From: Candidatus Altimarinota bacterium
GTDB taxonomy: Bacteria > Patescibacteriota > Gracilibacteria > UBA4473
Assembly (NCBI GenBank): GCA_020631075.1
Contig: JAHDHX010000005.1
Span: forward strand, 1-64,000
DNA length: 64,000 nt
Direction of reading: 5' to 3'
Positions 55,097 through 63,352 of the stretch are shown here, piece after piece; position 1 is the first letter of the stretch, and each line of letters starts with the position of its first letter. The notes under the pieces were generated by a model. It had not been told where the DNA came from and did no database searches. It saw nothing but the letters and a program-made list of their open reading frames with translations. The position numbers were made by a program, and so were the translations under genes.

Positions 55097-56605
55097 TTAG
55101 TGCAAAAAGGCTCTGGTGCCCGTGAAGCTCATAGCTATCCCCGCTTCGTTGGCGGCTGCGATCACTTTGTCGTCGTTTTTTGACCCACCGGGCTGCACCA
55201 CCGCGGCTATACCCGCAGCTTTGGCCAGGGCGATGTTGTCAGGGAAGGGAAAAAACGCGTCGGAAATGATCACCGCCCCTTGGGCAGCGTCACCAGCCAT
55301 ATTGAGCGCGATTTCCATCGCCTCCACGCGGGACGTGCATCCCCCCCCCTTACCCACCATCGCACCATCTTTCACTACCACGATGGCGTTTGATTTCACC
55401 ATTTTGACCATCGGCCACCCCGCCACCATGTCGGCCACTTGGTCAGGGGTGGGGTGCTGGTCTGTCACGTGGGTCAGGTCACCCTCCGTGATGGTTTTCA
55501 CGTCCAGGTCTTGCACGAGGGTCCCCCCACGGACACTTTTCACCGTCACGTCAGCGGTTTGCGCCCAGTCGGTTATTTCCAGCACGCGCACGTTTTTTTT
55601 GCCCGCCAGCACGGTCAGTGCCTCGGGGGTGTACCCAGGGGCGATCACGATCTCATTAAACCACGACACCAGTTTTTCCGCCGTCGCTTGGTCAACCGTT
55701 TGGTTGAGCGCGATAATCCCCCCAAAAGCCGACACAGGGTCACAGGCGTGCGCTTTGTCCAGGGCTTGGCGGAGGGTGTCGCCCGTGGCGGCTCCGCAGG
55801 GGGTCGCGTGTTTGATCACCGTGGCAAAGGGTACGTCAGCAGGTGCGCTGAGCGCGAGCTCCAGCGCGCCTTGGCTGTCAGAGAGGTTGTTGTACGACAG
55901 GGCTTTGCCTTGGTGCACTACCGCGCGGGTTAGGCTCGCCCCCACACTGAAAGGGTTCGTCAGCACGACGGCACTCTGGTGCGGATTTTCACCATAGCGC
56001 AGCGTGTGCAGAGGGCTGTTTTCTTTCCAGAGCTTAGCGATCAGCAAGTCATAGTGGGCGGTCATGGCGAAGGTCTTGGCGGCCAGTTCCTTGCGCAGCT
56101 CCACCGACAGGTCACCCGCTGTTTGGTACTCCGTAATGATCTGCCCGTAGTCATTCGGGTCGACCACTGGCGCACAGTACTGGTAATTTTTCGCCGCCGC
56201 GCGGATCATACTCGGCCCCCCAATGTCGATTTGCTCGACTTTCTCCGCAAAGGTCTTGCTGTCGTCGAAGTACGTCCCGTGGAAGGGGTAGAGGTTAACC
56301 ACCACGAGGTCGATGAGGGGGAGGTCATTGGCTTGCAAAAATTCTAAATGCTCGGGGTTGTCACGCAGGGCTAGCACCCCGCCAAAGACCTGCGGTGTGA
56401 GAGTTTTTATCCGTCCGTTCATCCCTTCGGGGAAGCCCGTAAAGTCCGCCACCTCCACCAGCGGGGTCACGCCCGCCTCCGCCAGCACACGGTGGGTGCC
56501 ACCAGTCGACACAATGGTGAAATCAAGCCCCGTCAGGGCACGGGCAAAGTCAACAATGCCGGATTTGTCTGACACAGACAGCAGGGCGTAGCGGGAGGAG
56601 GCCAT
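55097..56605 (-). CDS. purH: Bifunctional AICAR transformylase / IMP cyclohydrolase
   Basis: PurH carries out the last two steps of IMP synthesis. The 502-aa product starts MASSRYALLSVSDKSG; the cyclohydrolase domain has STGGTHRVLAEAGV and VVNLYPFHG; the transformylase domain has VIKHATPCG (usual KHxNPCG) and DPVSAFGGIIALN. Length is as expected (about 520). It heads a four-gene run with DHFR-like, dcd and a deaminase-like gene. Other pur genes are not in the window. Confidence 0.96.
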   Translation of the reverse strand: MASSRYALLSVSDKSGIVDFARALTGLDFTIVSTGGTHRVLAEAGVTPLVEVADFTGFPEGMNGRIKTLTPQVFGGVLALRDNPEHLEFLQANDLPLIDLVVVNLYPFHGTYFDDSKTFAEKVEQIDIGGPSMIRAAAKNYQYCAPVVDPNDYGQIITEYQTAGDLSVELRKELAAKTFAMTAHYDLLIAKLWKENSPLHTLRYGENPHQSAVVLTNPFSVGASLTRAVVHQGKALSYNNLSDSQGALELALSAPADVPFATVIKHATPCGAATGDTLRQALDKAHACDPVSAFGGIIALNQTVDQATAEKLVSWFNEIVIAPGYTPEALTVLAGKKNVRVLEITDWAQTADVTVKSVRGGTLVQDLDVKTITEGDLTHVTDQHPTPDQVADMVAGWPMVKMVKSNAIVVVKDGAMVGKGGGCTSRVEAMEIALNMAGDAAQGAVIISDAFFPFPDNIALAKAAGIAAVVQPGGSKNDDKVIAAANEAGIAMSFTGTRAFLH

Positions 56606-56755
56606 AGGGAAAAGGGGAGCAAGAGAGCAGAAAAAATGTTTCGTGGTGAAGATACAAAAAATCACGCCCCTACGCAGCTAAACTCTCTATTTTTGCCACA
56701 GTTGCCCCTCGCGAGCTACTAGCCTAAGGTGAGCTTGTTTTTTGTCTCACACGGC

Positions 56756-57718
56756 ATGGAGTTACTCATCATCGGCCTCGGGGTGCTGGCGGCGGGGGTG
56801 GTGTATGTGGCCACACGTGGGGGCGGTATGCACACAGGGGGAAGTGCTTCCGCCGCGCAGCCCCCCACAGAGCTCCAGCCAGTGCTCCCCTTGGCCGAGC
56901 ACACCGAGCTCCAAACCCTCCGCCAGCGCACGGCGGACCTCACCGCGCGGCTCGCCACCCAAGACACCCGCCTGCAGACGGCCCTCACCCAGCTGGCACA
57001 GGCCCAGCAGTCACTCGAAGCCGAGCGCGCCCGCCTGCGGGCCGAGGCCGAAGCCGCCGCGCGGCTGGCGTATGACGAGCGCAACCGCCAGTGGAAGCAC
57101 CACGAAGACCGCGTGATCAGTCTCGTGCAGCAGCTCTGTCAGCGTTCGGCCTATCGGCGGCGGTTTTGGCACGCGCAGGCCCTGCCCGAAGGGTTTGACC
57201 CCACCCTCAAGCCCGACACCGTGGTCGAATGGTTAGGCCAGTGGCTGGTGATAGACGCCAAGCAGTCCGACAATCTCGGGCCCTACCTCCGTCGACAGGC
57301 ACGCCTCACCGCTGAAAAATACGACCACCTCACCCAGCTCGCTTCGCTGATTGTCTTCGCCGTGCCCGCGGGCAGCTTGGCCGAGCTCGCCGAACCCACC
57401 TGGGCCGAGGGCCGCTTTACCTTCTGGGTGGTCGAAGTCACCCAGCTGCCGCATCTGCTCTACTTCCTCACGCGCGAAGAGCAGGCCCTGCAGCTTGCCA
57501 CCGCTGACCCCCACGAGCGCGAAACCCTCCTCCGCGCCCTGGCCCAGTGGCAGCGATACCACGACCGCGTCCAGAGCACTCTACTCGACCTCGTCGACGC
57601 AGGGCAGCACCTGCGGGTGCAGCAGTCACCGCATCTGCCCGCGCGCCCCGCCTACGAGCCGTTATTGAAAAGCAAGACATCCAAGAGTGGCGGCAGCTTT
57701 TTCTTGGCCAACTCATAG
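56756..57718 (+). CDS. rmuC: RmuC-like nuclease domain protein, membrane anchored
   Basis: The product (320 aa from ATG 56756; a GTG at 56729 gives 9 more residues) has an N-terminal membrane helix (IIGLGVLAAGVVYVA), a long coiled-coil region (about 60-140) and a PD-(D/E)xK nuclease-like domain (PDTVVEWLGQWLVIDAK), the layout of RmuC, which limits DNA rearrangements. It ends in a 67-bp convergent overlap with the PilX-like gene, with the two C-termini encoded on opposite strands. Confidence 0.8.
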   Translation: MELLIIGLGVLAAGVVYVATRGGGMHTGGSASAAQPPTELQPVLPLAEHTELQTLRQRTADLTARLATQDTRLQTALTQLAQAQQSLEAERARLRAEAEAAARLAYDERNRQWKHHEDRVISLVQQLCQRSAYRRRFWHAQALPEGFDPTLKPDTVVEWLGQWLVIDAKQSDNLGPYLRRQARLTAEKYDHLTQLASLIVFAVPAGSLAELAEPTWAEGRFTFWVVEVTQLPHLLYFLTREEQALQLATADPHERETLLRALAQWQRYHDRVQSTLLDLVDAGQHLRVQQSPHLPARPAYEPLLKSKTSKSGGSFFLANS

Positions 57719-58587
57719 GTCAGCACCTTTTCGACGTTGCCCGCCGTGCCCGTGGCGGTGATCTTCGCGATGTAGGGGGCGATTTTAGAAGTACCAGCAA
57801 TGGTGATCAAGGTATTATCATTACCAGAATTCTTTATTTTTAGTATGCAGCTTTTGCCGTCTATGTCATTAGTTATTCCTGAGCTGTAAATATCACTAGT
57901 ACTTGTCAGGAATGTTAAAAAATTCAATTGAGCCGAGTAAGTTGCTTGTCCATCAATCTGCGTGGCTGATCCATCTGAAATTCCTCCCAGTGTGTGAGTG
58001 GTGTTGCCATTCAAGTCATTCTTGTTGAAAACGTAAGTGTTATTATTACCAGCTCCGAGGCAGTATGCAGAAATTTGAAATTCATTATTATCACTTTTAA
58101 TTGAGATACTATTAGAAGCTGTAACCAATAAATTACTTGTAGCAACTTCAGTATCTTCTAGGGCATTACCTGTTTCATTGCTGTAATACAATGGAATGTA
58201 GGCAGCTTCAGAATTTTTTAGCTCAAAGGACTCAACACCCTCTCCAGTAATGCTTGAAGCCAAGTTTAAATTATCAATCGTCACCGCACTCGTCGCGTCC
58301 CAGTGGTCAGCCCCGCCGACCGTCCCGAAGGTCGTCAAAGGGGCGTTTTCGGTCCGCAGCACGGGCTCCCGCCACAGTTCCCACAGGGCTTTTTCCATCC
58401 CCGCCTCCGCGGCGTAGTACGCCTTTTCGCTCAGGTACAGATTCGAAGTATACGCCAGCTCTTCCCCCAGCAGGCGCGTCAGCCCCAGCCCCAGCGTCAT
58501 GATCATCGCCGACACCACGAAGGCAATCATGATGATGTTCCCTTCATCTTTGGTTTGCAGCCAGTTTTTGCCAAAGTGTTGCATCAT
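57652..58587 (-). CDS. pilX: PilX-like pilus assembly protein, mosaic composition
   Basis: The 311-aa product begins with a cytoplasmic leader and a single membrane helix (IAFVVSAMIMTLGLGL), then YAAEAGMEKALWELWR as in PilX-type proteins. It is the last gene of the pilus operon and overlaps the preceding pilW-like gene as ATGA. The first 110 codons and the last 20 are GC-rich; the middle (about 57.8-58.27 kb) is strikingly AT-rich and encodes an Asn/Ser/Thr-rich domain, so it looks like a replaced surface domain. Confidence 0.75.
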   Translation of the reverse strand: MMQHFGKNWLQTKDEGNIIMIAFVVSAMIMTLGLGLTRLLGEELAYTSNLYLSEKAYYAAEAGMEKALWELWREPVLRTENAPLTTFGTVGGADHWDATSAVTIDNLNLASSITGEGVESFELKNSEAAYIPLYYSNETGNALEDTEVATSNLLVTASNSISIKSDNNEFQISAYCLGAGNNNTYVFNKNDLNGNTTHTLGGISDGSATQIDGQATYSAQLNFLTFLTSTSDIYSSGITNDIDGKSCILKIKNSGNDNTLITIAGTSKIAPYIAKITATGTAGNVEKVLTYELAKKKLPPLLDVLLFNNGS

Positions 58588-59180
58588 CGGTAAAGGCGGC
58601 TAGAGACAGTCGTTTGCAGCTCCAGATTCACATCTTCATATTGGTTGCTCACGATTTCAAAATTCACACTCAGTTTTGGCTGGGCGTCTATGTCAGTGCT
58701 TTTTGGGGTGATCCAAAAAAATGGATACGGGTTACCTGTGGTAATGCAAGAATGGTCAAATTGGTCATATCCAGCAGCGTCATAGCGCAGGGTTTTGATC
58801 GAAAATCCCAAATCATCGTCTGTGCTGTGTAGTGTGCCAGTCACGCCATTGTGAGTGAGTGACAGGGTTTCTGTGATTGAGTCGTAACTAAAAGTTTTTG
58901 ATCCTGTGTCTGTGATAAATGTAACTTCATCGGTAGCGTACACATGATCACAGCCTTTATCCCCTGTTAAAGTCCCCAGCTCCAAGTCCCGCATCGCGTC
59001 CGACAGACGGATCAGCGCCGTCGAAGCCTGTTTTTGCATCTGCCGCTGGGTGTCGACTTTGTGCTCGGTCAGCAGCAGCGTCCCGAAGCTGGTCATCACC
59101 ATCGCCAGCACTATCCCACTGACGGTGATCGCCACCAGCAGTTCTATCAGCGTGAAACCAGCTTGTTGTATCTGCCTCAT
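58584..59180 (-). CDS. pilW: Prepilin, PilW-like minor pilin (cluster 2)
   Basis: The 198-aa product has the class III signal QAGFTLIELLVAITVSG with Glu at +5. The mature domain is rich in Thr, Asp and Gly. It overlaps its neighbours as ATGA on both sides. The C-terminal two thirds (58.6-58.97 kb) are AT-richer than the signal region. Confidence 0.85.
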   Translation of the reverse strand: MRQIQQAGFTLIELLVAITVSGIVLAMVMTSFGTLLLTEHKVDTQRQMQKQASTALIRLSDAMRDLELGTLTGDKGCDHVYATDEVTFITDTGSKTFSYDSITETLSLTHNGVTGTLHSTDDDLGFSIKTLRYDAAGYDQFDHSCITTGNPYPFFWITPKSTDIDAQPKLSVNFEIVSNQYEDVNLELQTTVSSRLYR

Positions 59181-60133
59181 GTTTTTTTCCAGTCAGTGAG
59201 TATCTCCCCCATCGTCACACTGTTGTCCCCAGTTTTGTCTTCCCAATACACCGTGCAGGTAGCCGTCACCTGCTGCACGTCGGTTTTGACTTCACCACTC
59301 GGGGTAAACTCCGCCCCCCCGATGGTGGCTGGGTCGGGCATAAACCGCCAGATCGGGTCACTGATCGTCAACGTGGTGAAAAACTCTGTTCCGTTCTTTT
59401 CCACCATACCATTTGCCTGGCTATCATTATCTGCTGAAGCATATACTCTGTGATGACCACGAAGATCACCAAGTACCGCCTGTGTCACACCACTACTCCC
59501 ATTTAAGTGTGTTACGCGCGCCCCTAACCTACCCACTGATTGGTTATCGTCTTGAGTGTTATATGCTGCAAGGTCTAAGAGTTCAGAACTTGTGGGCGGC
59601 AGCATACAAGTTTTTGCACCAAGTGAATGATTCGGTACATTTTCAGGCTCAACATAACCATTAACTGGCCTATTATTTAGAACAAACTGTTTATAAAACC
59701 CCGTCGGAGAAGCCAGTGTCGGATCATAAGAATCTCCTTGAAAATATGTATCGGAAAATGTTGTGAGATAATCACTAATTGGAGTTGTTAGACTTGAATA
59801 AGATTGGCCACTTCCATTCCCGATTGCCCCCCCGCCAGTAATAGCCCCAACACCAGCAGGAATGGTCGTGATAGTAGAATTATAAACTTCATCTCCGTGA
59901 AAGAATGAACAATGCCACGGCTGCTCCTGCGCCCAGGCGGTGTCGCGCACGTTCCGCGTCAGCTCTATGCACTCCTGCGCGAGAAAAGTCGCCGTGACGT
60001 GGTTCTGGTTGTCAGTGATGGTGTTGATCGAGTTAACGATCAGGGTCACCGCCCCCGTCAGCGCCGCGGTAAAGATCACAATCGCCACGATTGTTTCTAT
60101 CAGCGCGAAACCAGTAGTTTTAGGGTTCATCAT
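59177..60133 (-). CDS. pilV: Prepilin, PilV-like minor pilin (cluster 2)
   Basis: The product, 318 aa from ATG 60133, has TTGFALIETIVAIVIFTAAL, a prepilin signal with Glu after the processing site, followed by ECIELTRNVRDTAW, the segment also seen in the cluster 1 PilV-like gene. The longer ORF start (60187) is inside the gspH gene. The middle (about 59.45-59.9 kb) is AT-rich compared with both ends. ATGA links it to the gene before. Confidence 0.83.
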   Translation of the reverse strand: MMNPKTTGFALIETIVAIVIFTAALTGAVTLIVNSINTITDNQNHVTATFLAQECIELTRNVRDTAWAQEQPWHCSFFHGDEVYNSTITTIPAGVGAITGGGAIGNGSGQSYSSLTTPISDYLTTFSDTYFQGDSYDPTLASPTGFYKQFVLNNRPVNGYVEPENVPNHSLGAKTCMLPPTSSELLDLAAYNTQDDNQSVGRLGARVTHLNGSSGVTQAVLGDLRGHHRVYASADNDSQANGMVEKNGTEFFTTLTISDPIWRFMPDPATIGGAEFTPSGEVKTDVQQVTATCTVYWEDKTGDNSVTMGEILTDWKKT

Positions 60134-60753
60134 GATGGGCAGGCCGTGCGTTCTATCAGTCCCGACGCCTTTACCACCCGCAGGCACTGGCTTTCGTCAG
60201 TGTTGGGTGTGCTGAGTTTCAGTGTCACTGCTGGGATTGTCTTCTCGTTCATACTCCCATCATAAAACTTCACATCCGCGTGGGGGAAGTCATACATTAT
60301 GTGCACAGCTGGTGTGGCAGTCGTGTTCCAGTTAATCCCATCGTGCCAACCTTCAGCGGTAATTTCCTCATTTGGAAACGTCCCTAGTGTGTTGGTAACC
60401 TCATGCAATAGCGTTGAGGTGGCACAATGCGTTGGCTTGGTTGGGTCAGCATTGCCGGCACCATCATCAGCCGCGCAGTACACATAACCGATCGAATCTG
60501 CGTTCGTATCAAATTGTAATCCCACCTCCCACCGCTTTGACCGCGACTCCGAAAACCCCCGATACAGGTAACTATCCACCAAGTCGACGGCATCGTTGAG
60601 TTGCGTCTTGCGGAGGTACTGCAAAAACGTCGGTGCCGCCATCGCGGCCAAGATCCCCAGCACCACCAGCACCACCAAGATTTCTATCAACGTAAACCCC
60701 CCCACCCGCGGTGCGGGCTGCGGACTTCGTCGCCGACAAAACCAAAAATTCAT
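60130..60753 (-). CDS. gspH: Prepilin, FimT/GspH-like minor pilin (cluster 2)
   Basis: The 207-aa product has a basic leader and GGFTLIEILVVLVVLGILA, a canonical prepilin signal with Glu at +5, and a mature domain with several cysteines and a GspH-like Asn/Thr-rich body. It is the first pilin gene after pilC and overlaps the next pilV-like gene by four bases. Confidence 0.85.
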   Translation of the reverse strand: MNFWFCRRRSPQPAPRVGGFTLIEILVVLVVLGILAAMAAPTFLQYLRKTQLNDAVDLVDSYLYRGFSESRSKRWEVGLQFDTNADSIGYVYCAADDGAGNADPTKPTHCATSTLLHEVTNTLGTFPNEEITAEGWHDGINWNTTATPAVHIMYDFPHADVKFYDGSMNEKTIPAVTLKLSTPNTDESQCLRVVKASGLIERTACPS

Positions 60754-60771
60754 GCAATGAAGGGCGAGAGG

Positions 60772-61959
60772 TTAGCCAGCAAAGGCTTCTTGGATCTTAA
60801 AGATCGGGGTCATGATCGCCATCGCCATAAACACCACCGACGCCCCCATCAGGATGATAATCAACGGCTCAATGATCGTCGTGATGTTTTTGAGTTGCTC
60901 GTCGACCGCTTGCTCATATTGCGCCCCCGTGCGGCTCAGCACTTCGGGTATCCGCCCCGTTTTCTCCCCTATTTCTATCACCTCAGGGATGATATCATCG
61001 ATGTAGTCTGTCTCCGACTTAAAACTCTGCGCGATCGACTGCCCCATCAGCACCCGCTGCTCAATGCGGAAAATCGCGTTGGCCACCATCGCATTGGGCA
61101 TGATTTCCGCCAAGATATGCAGCGCCTTATTCACGGGTATCCCCGACTTCATCAGCGCACTGAAGTTATTAGCGATCCGCACCGTCTGGATGTTGTTGAC
61201 TATCGGGCTGATGAGTGGCATCTGCAGCAGCCATCCGGCCCACGTTTCACGCCCGGGGCCACGGCGCCAGTTGGTGAAAAGCATCCACCCACCGACCAGC
61301 AGGGTGAGCACCAGCCACCACCGCCGTTTAAGGAAGTCTGACGCGTCGACCAGCGCTTGGGTCGTGGCGGGCAGGTCAGTGTCAAACTGCTCAAACAGAC
61401 TCGTAAATTGCGGCACCACAAAGATCAGCACCACCGCCGCCGCCAAGATAATCGCCACGATCACCGTCATCGGGTACATCATCGCACTCTTCACACTCGA
61501 CTCCAGCTTGATGTTTTTTGAGATTTGGTTTGAGATCGACTCCAGCGTCTCTTCCATCTTCCCGGCGATCTCCCCACTATAAATCATCTTTTGCTCACTG
61601 TCGGTAAACACCGACGGGTACTTCCCCATCGCCGTGCTGAAGGCCCGCCCCCCCACTTGCATATCATACACGATCGTGGCCAAGATCCGACTCAGCCGCT
61701 TATTTTTCGACCGCTGCCCCAAGATTTCCACCGCCCGCGTGAAGCTAATCCCCGACTTCACCAGCATCTGCAACGAATGGAAAAATTGTCCTTTTTCCTT
61801 CGTGCTCACGCCACTGTGGTCGATCAGCCAGTCATCGATTTTTTGGCTCAGACCATCCCCCGAGCGGTCCGTCACCCCATATATCACCTCACGCTTCGGC
61901 GCGACCAGCTGCCCCTCCATCTGGCCTTTGAGGTTGGTCCACCACGATTGTTTAGCCAT
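60772..61959 (-). CDS. pilC: Type IV pilus inner-membrane platform protein PilC/GspF
   Basis: PilC is the polytopic platform that recruits the assembly ATPases. The 395-aa product has two GspF domains (around FFHSLQMLVKSGISFTRAVEIL and ANNFSALMKSGIPVNKALHIL) and three transmembrane segments, ending in helix IIIILMGASVVFMAMAIM. The partner ATPases PilB and PilT are not in the window. The stop of pilO overlaps this start (TAATG). Confidence 0.93.
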   Translation of the reverse strand: MAKQSWWTNLKGQMEGQLVAPKREVIYGVTDRSGDGLSQKIDDWLIDHSGVSTKEKGQFFHSLQMLVKSGISFTRAVEILGQRSKNKRLSRILATIVYDMQVGGRAFSTAMGKYPSVFTDSEQKMIYSGEIAGKMEETLESISNQISKNIKLESSVKSAMMYPMTVIVAIILAAAVVLIFVVPQFTSLFEQFDTDLPATTQALVDASDFLKRRWWLVLTLLVGGWMLFTNWRRGPGRETWAGWLLQMPLISPIVNNIQTVRIANNFSALMKSGIPVNKALHILAEIMPNAMVANAIFRIEQRVLMGQSIAQSFKSETDYIDDIIPEVIEIGEKTGRIPEVLSRTGAQYEQAVDEQLKNITTIIEPLIIILMGASVVFMAMAIMTPIFKIQEAFAG

Positions 61960-62471
61960 TATTTTGCTTGGTAAAGGGCCTGCAGCGACAGCGCCAGACT
62001 CACAAACTCACTCCCGCTGTCCGCCGTCGACGAAGAGATACTGAAGTTACTCATGCTCAAAAACCGCGCATTGGTTTCGATCGCCTGCAACAGTTCAACC
62101 AGCTTTTTCTTGCTCCCCGTCACCGACACAGACGTGGTGATTTCTTCCGCCCCGAGGTCACCCACTGCCCCCTCACTGAAGCTCATCCCGTCGAAAGTAA
62201 ACCGACTTCCTTCCACCAGGCTTCGTACGTCATTCATCACCTGCACTTGGTTCATGTGCCGCGGCACCAGTTTCAGCAGGCGCTCTTTGTCTTCATTGGC
62301 TTTGGCTTCTTTCTCTTGCAGGTTTTTCAGCTGCAATTGCTTGGTTTTTTTATTCAGTTCCTCCGTGGTGATGTCTTGTTTCACCGCTTGCAGGTCATCA
62401 TATTTCGGCAGTGCCCAAAACCCCACCAGCAGGGCACTCATGACGAAGAGGACTATGGTTAAGCTTTTCAT
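61959..62471 (-). CDS. pilO: PilO/GspM-like pilus alignment protein
   Basis: The 170-aa product has a single N-terminal membrane helix (MKSLTIVLFVMSALLVGFWAL), a coiled-coil stretch rich in Lys and Glu, and a small ferredoxin-like C-terminal domain, the layout of PilO. It lies between pilN-like and pilC, which supports the assignment. Its start overlaps the pilN-like stop (ATGA). Confidence 0.75.
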   Translation of the reverse strand: MKSLTIVLFVMSALLVGFWALPKYDDLQAVKQDITTEELNKKTKQLQLKNLQEKEAKANEDKERLLKLVPRHMNQVQVMNDVRSLVEGSRFTFDGMSFSEGAVGDLGAEEITTSVSVTGSKKKLVELLQAIETNARFLSMSNFSISSSTADSGSEFVSLALSLQALYQAK

Positions 62472-63208
62472 TGTTCGGTCGGGTTAGGAGAGGCAGTTTC
62501 TGTAGTTTCAGGCGGGCTGTCGGGTTCTTCGGGTGGTTCCACCAGCGTGAAGGTCAGCTGAAACTTTACAGGGAAGTTATCTTTGGCGGTGTTGCTCCCG
62601 CGCTTGCGCTCCTTGTCCTTGTCTCCGCTGACGGTACTCACAAAGGGGTTTTCCGTCTTCGGGTTCTCCACCAAGCTATCGATCATGTTGGTAACATTCT
62701 CATATGACTTCGCCCCCCCACTTATGCTGATCTGCTTGTTCGGGGTCGCAGAAAAACTCTGAAACTGGATCTGATTATCGTTGTAGTCCTCGATCGCCAA
62801 GACATCCGCCGCGATCACCGACCACTGCACGCGCTGCTTTTCGGCCTTTTCCATGATCTCATAGGCAATCAGCTGCTGACTGACCGCGTCCCCCGTGCGC
62901 AGCTTGTTGATCGACGTCTCTATTGCCCCTGCTTCTTTTATTATTTGCGCTTTTTCCGCTTCCGCGTTTTGCACCTCGAAGTGCAAAAAGGCCGTCCCCG
63001 CCACCGCCAAGAGAAACACCACCACCCCAAGGATCGTCCCCCCGCTGATGCTCGTGCTCGTGCGCTCATCCGCAAACAGGTCGTCAGTGCTTGACCGACG
63101 TCGGGGGCCCTGGGCGGCACTGGGCTCGGGAGCTGTGCCGTCTTGCAGTGGCTCAGCCGCCTGGGCCACGGGGGCTGGTGTGGTGGGGTCGGTCAGTGGG
63201 GTGCTCAT
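62468..63208 (-). CDS. pilN: PilN/GspL-like pilus alignment protein
   Basis: The 246-aa product has a Pro/Ala-rich cytoplasmic N-terminus with basic residues (GPRRRSSTDDLF), one membrane helix (GTILGVVVFLLAVAGTAFLHF) and a coiled coil followed by a C-terminal domain. It is shorter than most PilN and would link the cytoplasmic PilM to PilO; pilM is not here. The start ATG 63208 is chosen because upstream residues (PHTQT) lack any feature. Confidence 0.7.
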   Translation of the reverse strand: MSTPLTDPTTPAPVAQAAEPLQDGTAPEPSAAQGPRRRSSTDDLFADERTSTSISGGTILGVVVFLLAVAGTAFLHFEVQNAEAEKAQIIKEAGAIETSINKLRTGDAVSQQLIAYEIMEKAEKQRVQWSVIAADVLAIEDYNDNQIQFQSFSATPNKQISISGGAKSYENVTNMIDSLVENPKTENPFVSTVSGDKDKERKRGSNTAKDNFPVKFQLTFTLVEPPEEPDSPPETTETASPNPTEQ

Positions 63209-63304
63209 GGTTTGTGTGTGTGGAAGCAATGATTGTGAGTGGCAGCGCTAAAGCGTCTCTGTTCGTCCCTACACTGAGGGGGTTTCGTTTGTGTTTATCG
63301 TTCG

Positions 63305-63310
63305 ATTATA
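63305..63310 (-). promoter_or_regulatory. Extended -10 promoter of the pilus operon
   Basis: On the minus strand TGCTATAAT is an extended -10 box, about 97 nt upstream of the pilN start. No clear -35 box is seen, as is usual for extended -10 promoters. The seven-gene run pilN-pilO-pilC-gspH-pilV-pilW-pilX is probably expressed from here. Confidence 0.5.
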
Positions 63311-63352
63311 GCATAACACACCTGACCCTGTGAAGTCATTCCCTCCTCTTCT

